Positions 54,445 through 64,000 of a stretch of 64,000 nucleotides of DNA are shown here, one piece after another. Within the stretch, counting starts at the first letter, position 1, and each line of letters opens with the position of its first letter. A program made the position numbers and the translations under genes. The notes beneath the pieces are model-generated. The model did no database searches. It saw nothing but the letters and a program-made list of their open reading frames with translations, and was not told the DNA's origin. Source of the DNA: Viola odorata (Eukaryota > Streptophyta > Magnoliopsida > Malpighiales > Violaceae); contig OY829541.1 in assembly GCA_963691705.1 (NCBI GenBank), positions 52,968,377 to 53,032,376 of the forward strand. Direction: 5' to 3'.

Positions 54445-57400
54445 TTTCGTTTCACTTTCATCTATTGATATCCATTTGAAAGAAACTCATTACTTGTGCT
54501 TCCAAAATTTCGTCAAATAGGTGATTGTTTGTCATTGCTAATGTGAAACTGGTTGGTTATCGATGAAAAAAGAAAATAAAATTACGAGTAATCGTGAATT
54601 ACCACAAGTTTACCTTTTCAACTCAAGTTGCTCAATTTTAAAGCAAAGCTGATATTAGCAGGTTATGCGTATTACTTATTTTTAGTGCTGTAATTAGTTA
54701 CTCTACTTACGTAGAGTTGACCCTTATTTCAAGATTGGTGGATTAAAAAGAAAAACATGAGTTTCGTTTTCATGAATCCTCCTCCTCATGCTTGGAGTTG
54801 AAAACTTTTGATGATTTTGATTCCCATTGGAAGTTACTAATTGCTGAGAGTAAGAGGATTGACCCTTTGCTTTGCCATTTGTTTTTTTCTTCTTGATTTG
54901 GTTAGTATTAAAAGATACAATTAGGTTAATCCGTGCCAGATTAGGTTTCCCCCATGGCAAACTTGTTTTTCAAGGAGATCCATACCTTATCTTTGCTGTT
55001 CAAGATTCAAGCACATCATGTATGAGAGCATTGGGATAAGACTAGTAGAGTTAAAGATATCTTTATTTGTTTGAGCAAGTAGATAAATGATGCTTAAAAA
55101 CTATTTATATATTTCAGTAGTATAATATTAGTACTTTTTCAAGTGTTTTTTTTTATTGTAATTATAATGTTCAAGTGTATTTTGTTATCCTTTTTAAATA
55201 AAAGATTAATTTCGTTGAAGTAATGTTGAATCTTATAGAGGTAGTCTTGATAGTAAGATAAAAAACTTGAGACCAAATGTGACCTCGTGGATACAATTGG
55301 ATAATGACGTCATCATTCCACTTATATGGTCATGTACTATTTTGGTGAGAATGACTTGTATTTATATTTTTTCAAATTGAGCTATTAAATGTAAATAAAC
55401 AATGAAATATATCATTTTTTATTAAAAACGAATCATACATTGTTTAACCACACCGAACTCTTGGGGATGGATATAAATATATCACATGATATAAAATAAA
55501 ATAAAATAAAATGTGTAAATCTGGATAATAAAAATATGAGTGGATTCCAATTAGAAAACAAAGGTATGCCTAACTAATGAATTTGGGTAGTGCGCCTGTG
55601 ATCGATACTGATAGCATGTACGTAGCGAAAAGTGGTAGGGGCAATCATCAATCGCCATGTTAAAGGAAAGATAGCTTAGATTCTCAAAGTTTAATTCTAA
55701 CAACAAAATGCATATTTGAAGTCGTCTTCAAGGTGCTGGCCTCAGAATTGCGTATGCCACGCATGATTGTTTTGAGCTTTTGAAAATGATTGGTTGCATG
55801 CCTTCATTTTTCAATTAATTAAGGAATGGATCTAAAAGATCATGAATATCATAACAGAATGAAGATAATTCTTTCGGGGTGATAGTTACAATAATTTAGA
55901 TTCGAGTCTGGCATCCTTCTATAAATTTTAAGTTTGATTTGATGTTAATTAAAGTCCATATCCATAACTTTGTTGATCCTTTTTCTATCATATACTTTTG
56001 GATCACATTGTTTACAATATCCGAGCAAAACAAACAGGTAGCAATTTACGTTTAGCCTAATCTATACTCCTTAGATTTTGTGTTTGAATAAAGAATGAAG
56101 TTAGGAGAGTCATTCATTTTCAAAGGATCATTATGTATTATTCTTATTCTTAATATAATTATATATGGTTATGATTATTACACTATACATGCTCTAAAAT
56201 GTTAATATATTATTATCTATTCACATAATACAAAATACAGTAAAAAATAAATATATTTGTCTTACTTTATCAAAATTAAAATTTTACTAATTAACGAAAT
56301 TGAAATCCAATTAATGTGCCACTTTGATTTTAATTTTATCATGTGTCTAAATCTTTGCCAATAATTTATATATATTTTCCATTACATAGGTCAAACAGAT
56401 GCATCCAATGAAACATTAATGAGAAAATTTCAAACAAAAACAAAATTGAACCAATTTGCTATACTCCAATTAACATATACACTTGAAAGGCAAGATAACG
56501 AGGAACTCTCCGATCACTGAGGATCAAATAGTGAATGTCTAGTTAAATATAACAATTAGTTGATAGATAGAGATACTCTGCTCCATTTATTGAATAGAAT
56601 CAACAAAACAATGAATTGAACACTATTGTCGCTTTTAGCTATCTTCTCTTCTTCTCTCCTTATTTCTCAAAAATTTCGGGTTAGGTCGGGTTGTTTTCGG
56701 GTGAGTTGGTGCCGACGTGGTGAAAACACACGTCATGCTATATCGGCATATTGGCATGGGATATCAGGCAGTTTAGTTCTTGCCCGATGATCAAATTGTC
56801 TTGATTTCGTGAATATAGAGTCCCCAATTATACCGAAAATGAATACAAGATTCAAATTAATTGTATCATTTCAATACAGAGTCCATATATATATCAAAAA
56901 CCCAACTAGTAATTCTTCTTATTATCAATAAAATAAATTAAGATATTTGGGGAGGCTTTGTAATAACAAATGATGATGATGCATACAAACAAAATAAATT
57001 AAAATTGTGATGCAAAAATCATTGAGTTTGATTTGTTGTTAAAGGTAAAAGAATACTTTTTTGCGTCCATATCCATAATCCATAATCCATAATCCCTAAT
57101 TTCTTTCTTATCGTAATTTTGGATCACATTGTTTATGATATATGCAAACTTACGGCGACAATTAAGTTTCCATGCGCGACAATGTTGTTCCATAGTAAAC
57201 AAGAAGTAAAAACATACTATAGAACATTTACGAAAAACCTATATTGGAGTATTATTTCAATGAAATAAGAGAAGGTATGCATCATTTATTTCTCAATTAT
57301 TAATTTGTGCATGATTTATCATTTTATTTCATTTTATTTTCCGAAAAAAGAGCTAGCGCCTACTAGTGCTGTGATCTAAATCAGGAACTGTTTTTTATTT

Positions 57401-60400
57401 TACAATATATAATTCATGATCATCAGAAAATAATTAATTCTCTATATATATCCATCCATCAGTGGAGAGTGGAATCCAATCTCCTTTAAAAGATGCAAAA
57501 GCGTACTTGTAATAATTTAGGGACATTATATATGAACCATTACGTTTTGCTGGCTTTTATGGAAGCAACGATACCACCATTTTTGTACTATATATCGCCT
57601 CTTCTTTTCTTTTCGTATACAGACAGATATGTGTATACATACAACAACCAATAGTCTACCATATGGTGGAATATGATAATTTTCTGGTAGAAGATCGACT
57701 AATTTTGAGCTTCCAACACCAATTTTAATTTAGTTGATTAGCTATGAGCCATTTTGTAATATATATGTTGGGGGTGGCAGCTGGTTGCATTAATTAGCTA
57801 GTGGCATTATTAATTAATGCACTAAAATTCGACCCATAATTTGTTTTAAAAAAATTCAAATCATTTATTTTTAATTTACAAAATTTATTTCCCTAACCTA
57901 ACCTCATTAACTATGTTGGGATAACAATAGTGGAAATTTAGTTTTTTTTCAATTTGGGAATGGAATGAGGACATGACACTATCATTAATACGTTATCATG
58001 ATTAGAAATACAATTAAATTTGGGAAAATCATTTTAGTTGAGCCAATCCAACCCTGTCATTTCAATGTATTAACTCAAAGGTCTAATATCCAATTTAATT
58101 CGATTAAATTATTAATTTATTAATTGACTTAAAAAAATTCCAGCAGTTTGATATTTAATTCATTTCAATCAACGTGTGAGAAGGGGGAATATTCTCTCAA
58201 TCAACTATTCAGATTTTAATTAGGAAGAGAAGATAATTTTTGTCTGCCTTGGTCGCAGGTACTTGCACAAAACGACACATCATAGACAGAAATTCACTCA
58301 GCATTGGAACACCCACTCTAAAGCAGTTTACTTCAAAATGGCAACCTCTCCTTAGTGGATTTGGTTAAAATAAGAAACATGTCAAACCAACCTTCCCCTT
58401 CTCTTTTTAATCCCCACTCCCCTCCCCTTAATTAATTTTGACTATAGTAATATTAACTTGCATTTGTATAATATAATTGCTAATGCTAGCCCTGAAGGGA
58501 GTATTATTTCAGAGACCAATCATAATTATTAATTATTTTTTAAGGCCGGAAATATATAGTGTCGATTAGTCCACTAATTTTGTTCATTTTATATCGGTTC
58601 ATTAAATGTTAAAGTATTCTCAGCAAGTATATCAGTTCATTTTAATTTAAGCCCGAAGTATATTGTATACTTGAGGATATAATGGAATAAATGACATTTA
58701 TTAAAGGGTGAAAGTATCAAAACACATAAACTAACTGTTGTCTCATTTTTTCCCCCAAAAATATCGTCTCATCTATTTTTTTTTACGTGTAAACATGAAT
58801 ATCCTTATGTTATTTATAAAGGTACTTCTTTAATTTGTGGAGTGGAAACGTCATAGCAATCTTCTTTTAATTGATCGATGGCTATGGGCCGGGAAAGTAA
58901 GGATATTGATGAGGCAACTTTGAGAGATATTATGTGAAGGCTTGGGAGTGTAGGGATCACTTGCTCCATGATTGTTGCAAATATTTCAATTTTCATGGTG
59001 ATGTCTTCTCCATGATCATATGGTTTTGCAAGAATTTTGACGATATTTCTTTCTATTCTTAATTCTTCTTTATCTTTCTCTCATATACTATTAATTAAAA
59101 CGCTTTCTTGGATTCTATCCCAAAAAAAAATATTATTATTATTATTTATTTTTTCTGTAGTGGCTCTTTAATAAGATATGAGCGTGAAAGGAAAATTATT
59201 TAGAAAATGTAGGTCTGTATAATATAAATCCCTAGGCCGAGACTCTACTCTACTCGTATTTTCGTCACTAGCAGATAATTAATAGCATATTTTAACTTAT
59301 TTCATTAGATAGATATCTCTCACTAGCTAGTAACCATTTAATACTTACGTGGATATTCTTAATTAAGAAAGGAAATTGAAACATTAATTACTACTTTATT
59401 CTCCTAAAATTTGTTCCAAATGTTATGAATAGTTACAATATTCAAGATTCGTTATAGATAATGGGTCAATAACAATAGAAAACTTTGACATAAGTGGTTA
59501 ATTTCCAAAACACTTTTAAGTCACCGCAAGTAGGGCGTGAGATTGTATTGCTCATTTTTGGTGGTAGCCACTCGGTAAGCGCATCGGATGATAGCTAGTT
59601 GTGCACTGATTGATTGTGTTCCAACACATGATAATTAGCTAGTAGAGCTCTTGTGATTATGACTACGAATCTTATTACTCTCGTATTTAATAAAGAGAAA
59701 TAAATCAGAATAGAGTAAGGTGAGTTCATGTAAATTTTAAATTTCTTCTCTATATATATATGGTAATACCTAATTAACAAGATCACAATGTCTAAAAATG
59801 TGACGTTCATTAATTGTCTAACTAGTGATAAAGTACTAGAATGAACTCAAATTCAACTTCAAATCCCACTTCTGCCTATAAAATATACTATATGTAAAGG
59901 TTGATGATTACTACTACCATATCTGCAAATGCATTATGCAAAACAAAACAAAACAAGAAATGAAACATTTTGTAAAAGTATCCTAAAGAACAAGATGCCT
60001 GCATAATTTGTGGGACTTTATATAAAATTGTCCACTACTCGCTGAGCTAACCGAAGCACCCTCTCTTTTTCCCCATTTTTTATGAACCATGTCACCCCTC
60101 CTCAAGGGTAATGCTTACGTCAGCATAAGTGTCTTTTTCTTTCTTTATTTTTTCTGCAGACCTAGTCACTAAAAGAAGTAATAAAAAATTGATTTTATTA
60201 ATTATTTCGATAGATTGATTTGCACATCGATCTGACATCTCCAAATCGATCTCCTTCCCCATCAAACAAACCGATCGGGTCTTAATAAATAGTACTCCAT
60301 TGAGTTGCTGGAGTTTCGACATTGATCATTCTGATGATGAGAAAACAGTAGTAATTATAAACATCATGGTTTAATCTTAGCTTTATATCGTGACATTAAC

Positions 60401-60905
60401 CACACGTAGGCAAACATGTCCCACTTGTGCCTAATCCTTAATTATTATTACTCATATTTTAGAAAGCTAAAGCTAAGGCTATAGCATTGCACATATCTAG
60501 CATGCAATTTCTTGCATGGGCACTGACTACGTACCCAGCAATTTCTCATCAAATATCTTTCACTATAAGTCAAAAGAAAACCAAGAAAAAAAAGTAATTC
60601 CCCACGACATAGCCGTGACATTTAAGTAAGCTTAATTAAGGAATATTACACCAACAGATAATTAAATACCTTATTAGTTTTCATTAACAAACTCAAATTA
60701 CACTTGGGGCTCTTGACAATTAATTAATGACGAGAATTAGAGATACACAATGGGGAGAGATGGCATGACGATGGAGCCTTAATTACATGGGATAAAGCAT
60801 ATAGTATATAGTTAATTATGGCACAAACAAACACATATACATATGCAAATTACTTAATTAAACACACAGTACTGATCAATCAATCGCACGTGTTTAATTA
60901 ATTAA
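54445..60905. other. AT-rich intergenic region without recognisable genes
   Basis: The first few hundred bases should be the 3'UTR of the pseudouridine synthase gene. Beyond that I see no ORF with protein-family features, no inverted or long terminal repeats and no RNA gene. A small tandem (ATCCATA)n repeat lies at about 57067-57092. Short ORFs here have no supporting motif. Confidence 0.55.
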
Positions 60906-62306
60906 TTAGACATTGTTGGCGCCCATCTCGGTTGGTTTCTTGGTGATGATGATTTCTTGATCTCCGACTTCGTTACGGATCGCCGGAGGAACCACTATGT
61001 TTAACATTGCAGCACTCATTTTTTCAACATCAACAATGTGTTCATTCAATTCGGTAAGTTTTGCCTCGATCGCTATCTTCTTGCTGTTTCTATACATCAT
61101 GTAAAGCACCATTTGGAGGATACCGAAGATGAAACCCAAAATGTTTGGAATCTGTTGATCAATTAACCAAAAAATAAATAAAAAATTAGTAACTACACCA
61201 AGAGTAGTAAATTTGATTAATTATAATACATTAATCAACTGATTAATTAATGAACTACTTACTGCTACAAACTGGTCTTTTTTAAGATAACCATAACCAA
61301 ACCACATGACGGCACTTAAAGTGAGGAAGAATGACAGGGAAAATGGCATGTATTCGACGCTCTTGGTTTTAATAACTTTTCCCTGTAGCCAAAAGAAAAT
61401 AATTAATTAAGAAGAAGAAATTGTTAAAAGTTGTTAACTTAGTAAGATTTTTTTTATAGAAGAATTGATGTAGACTTAGATAGTAAATCAATTTATTAGT
61501 ATTTTTTACGTACCACAATGAAAAGAGGTGCGACGAATACGCATAGAGAGAAAACCATGCAAATCCAGCCAAGGACTTCAATCCTTGTTTCGCCTTGAGT
61601 AAGGAAGAGAGTTAGGCCGGCGATGAGCCCGAATCCGAAAATATTGAAGAGGAGGATAAACTTGCAAGTGAGGACCTGCGTTGAAATAAATTTATTAGTA
61701 TAATAAAACCATTAGTATTTGTAAAAAAAGAAAAAAACTAATTAAAGATGGGTACAAGAAAAAATTAACGTACCCTGTCTTCTTTGGTGGCATAGAAAAG
61801 GTAGACGGAGAGGTAGCCAATTTCCATGAAGAAAGTTAAGGAGTTGATGGTGATGAGGAGGAAGGTATCCTTCTGGAAAAGTGCATAGAACAGCCACAAC
61901 ATAGCACTGAATAGTGCAATCACATATGGGATCGACTGAAATCCTTCACTTGTTTTCTTCTTGCAAATCAGATAAAATGTCGGCCTACGCGTCATCGATC
62001 GATGGATCACATCATTATATTAGTTTCTAGTAGAGATGATTAGTATAAAAACAGACGATTGTAGGTAAATAATTGGACGAATATTAAAGAACTTACAATG
62101 GAGAAAGGCAGACCAAGCAGGAAATAATGTTACCTACATGATGTGGAGAATAAAAAAGATTTTTTTTAGAAAACATTCAAGATCACTAAGCTAGAAGTAA
62201 TTAATGTTTGAAACAATTAAGTTAAGAAACTAATTAGGAGGACTTAATTTAATTTTTATATACCTAGAAGACCAAAAAGGAACACCCATGACAAATGAAG
62301 GGCCAT
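60906..62306 (-). CDS. SWEET: SWEET-family sugar transporter (MtN3/saliva), probably clade III
   Basis: Six minus-strand exons (62306-62264, 62133-62097, 61984-61774, 61675-61514, 61382-61263, 61151-60906) keep frame and encode 272 residues. Exon sizes of 37, 162 and 120 nt for exons 2, 4 and 5 are typical of plant SWEETs. The protein begins [19 protein letters not shown] and has two MtN3 repeats: first [20 protein letters not shown] and [17 protein letters not shown], then [40 protein letters not shown] and [20 protein letters not shown], giving seven predicted membrane helices. The C-terminal tail is hydrophilic. SWEETs are bidirectional sugar uniporters. The sequence style ([24 protein letters not shown]) suggests clade III, the sucrose-transporting plasma-membrane group, but that subtype needs a phylogeny. 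No damage is seen. Confidence 0.93.
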
Positions 62307-62436
62307 CTCTCCACCAATAATTAGTAGTAATTATAAGTATTAAGTAGCTAGCTCTCAAAGAGGTTTATAACTAAACTCTCTCTAGCTTAATTAGCTATTT
62401 GTGTTGTGTGTGGATAAGCAAATGTGGTATGACCCT

Positions 62437-62448
62437 CTTATATAGGGG
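62437..62448 (-). promoter_or_regulatory. TATA box of the SWEET gene
   Basis: Minus-strand CTATATAAGAGG lies about 130-140 bases upstream of the SWEET start codon, a plausible position for a plant core promoter with a ~100-base leader. Confidence 0.65.
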
Positions 62449-64000
62449 AGGGGACGGGTGCATAATTAAGCAAGTTGCATCAAGAATATTCCACTACCCC
62501 TAAAAAAAAAATTAAATTTTAAAAAATATATAATGGAGAGTGTAGTGTGCACAAATCTTATAATGGATATATATCAATTGAAAAAATTGGAGAAAAAAAA
62601 GGTTTTAATTATTTTCAAGTTGGTCCCTATAGTATTTTTTTTTTAATAAGTTTTTTTTTTTTTTCTTCGCGCCGGGTTTTGTTAGTGGAGGTGGCGCGGA
62701 CAGCGTGCGCGCAGTTAGTTTGCGCACGCAGCCGCAGCACCGCCGCGCGAGGCAGCCGGGGCCGATAGTATTGAACTTTTTTTATCACGATAATTACATA
62801 ATCCAAACAGCTTTAGTAGCCATAATGGTGGCCTATCTATCCAAAAATGGATTGTTTTTGTTGATTGTAAAGACTTGGTATCTCCAAAGTAGCCCTATAC
62901 ACAGGGTACCATTCCTAGTACATACACAAAAATTCATGTGGTCCCCATTCTCTTTCTGATGTGTCACCCACCAAGTGGTTTTAAGCCTTACAACTCATAG
63001 TTTAGTTCCACGGGACTTCCTCCACTTATAATTAGCTTGGTCACTAAGAGATTTTAATTAATACGATAGTTAATTAGTTACTGATTATATAGTTAATATG
63101 TGTGGTTTGATGCTTTCACACCTTAAGTATAAAGTTATTAGTTCGAGTTTGTATGCGAAGAGAACATCTATATATATATAGCACGAGAGACTTTCATCTT
63201 TTATTAGGTTAACCCGATAAGTATCCTTTCATCTTTTTTTTAATATGATGTTTTTAGAGTTTACACCAACCACAAAATTAAAACAATTGTCGCTACTTTT
63301 ATACGTGTTGATTTTTACTCGAATACTCTCATACTCAATATTTTCTCGCATGTATAAGAGAGGGCAATTTATTTTTTAATTCATCGATCTAGAACGGAAA
63401 AAAAATAGTTGAAATGTAGTGCGCTTTTATAAACTTTTGGCTTATACCGGAAAAAAATTACTACTTAAACACGAACGCATTAACAGCGTGGAGTGTGTTG
63501 ACTTTGTATAGCTTAATTACTATTATTAGAATATGCAAATTAGGATTATAAATAATTGTACTACTAATCCTTCTCAATTTAGGACTCGACCATAATTTCA
63601 ATTATTTTTTCGACACTAGATGTGATAGCTTTCGGAATTTATGCACCGGGTATGTTCTCAATAATTATTAAGATTTGATTAATCTCATTGGAGAAGTTGT
63701 TCTGGTTTGGGTTAATTACTCATAATCCCTATGCGATTTTTAGGGAAATAAGTAATGATTTTATTTATAAAAGAATAATTTTAAAAAATTGAATTTATAT
63801 TAGTGTTAGATTAAATTATTTTTTTCATTAAAATTATAATAGTGCAACTCATCTATATTTTTATATATAGACAGATAGGTAGATATATAGATAGTTTTTT
63901 TTTTCCGTAATTGTTTTTCAAACGCGGCATACTGACATGAATTGATGCCAACTTAGAAAAGGACAAATTAACATTGATGTCCAATGATTCACATTTTTCG
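62449..64000. other. Upstream region of the SWEET gene, AT-rich
   Basis: No gene is recognised to the window end. Apart from a GC-rich islet at 62666-62763, the sequence is AT-rich with poly-T runs. Confidence 0.45.
62666..62763. other. ~100-bp GC-rich islet in AT-rich DNA
   Basis: CGCGCCGGG, GGTGGCGCGGACAGCG, GCGCGCAG, GCGCACGCAGCCGCAGC and CCGCCGCGCGAGG occur within about 100 bases. Poly-T tracts and near-identical ATAGTATT phrases lie on both outer sides (62627 and 62764). Its composition is unlike everything around it. Confidence 0.6.

Noticed and set aside
54445..60905. Short ORFs in the long intergenic region, including ones at 54724-54960, 58814-58996 and 60092-60322 on the minus strand.
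   Set aside because: None has a recognisable motif, codon pattern or splice context, and their lengths are as expected by chance.
1..64000. CRISPR arrays, rRNA or tRNA genes and bacterial-style operons.
   Set aside because: No regularly spaced identical repeats with unique spacers, no rRNA signature and no cloverleaf were recognised. Gene structure is clearly eukaryotic. A tRNA could be missed by eye.

Overview
This window is nuclear DNA from a flowering plant, almost certainly a eudicot. The evidence is intron-containing genes with plant-specific products (a plastid-targeted glutamate-1-semialdehyde aminomutase, a membrane-anchored ubiquitin-fold protein, a SWEET sugar transporter) set in AT-rich DNA full of plant transposons. 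The species cannot be named from the sequence alone. Four host genes are supported by exon-by-exon reconstruction. All coordinates are from reading by eye. Family assignments rest on motif recognition, not on a search. Left part (1-26.9 kb): this is repeat territory with no intact host gene. It holds a degenerate ~182-bp satellite-like array (1-1240), a Tat/Ogre-like LTR remnant (about 1920-5379), captured exons of two unrelated genes (5758-7269), an AT-rich foldback (8867-9874) and a hAT-like non-autonomous element (10143-11684). These are followed by a 7.1-kb Mutator-like element with ~160-bp inverted ends (13701-20808), whose transposase gene faces a GRF-zinc-finger gene tail to tail. A 1.7-kb foldback carrying a GeBP-like fragment (20809-22531), a second Tat/Ogre-like fragment (22978-23230) and a Pack-MULE-like element with a perfect 9-bp target duplication (24147-25639) complete the region. 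Middle part (26.9-54.4 kb): a GSA-aminomutase gene (+) converges on a MUB gene (-). MUB diverges from a pseudouridine synthase gene (+) across a 483-bp shared promoter interval. The pseudouridine synthase gene has 11 exons and 390 codons and remains open, although two LTR retrotransposons sit in its introns. One is a 4.0-kb element without pol, flanked by a 127-bp duplication that includes part of exon 5. The other is a 12.6-kb Athila-like Ty3/gypsy element with 1538-bp LTRs, an Asp-tRNA-type primer site and an ATGGT target duplication. The most unusual signal is inside that 12.6-kb element. A 14-bp palindrome, GTCTTGGCCAAGAC, and close variants recur, usually in pairs, at roughly 16 sites in the LTRs, gag, protease, reverse transcriptase, integrase and the extra 3' ORF. 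They are read in all three frames (as LAKT, LGQD or SRPR), so the sequence is conserved as DNA and not as peptide. Right part (54.4-64 kb): about 6.4 kb of AT-rich intergenic DNA without recognisable genes, then a six-exon SWEET gene (-) with a TATA box, then AT-rich upstream DNA containing a ~100-bp GC-rich islet.
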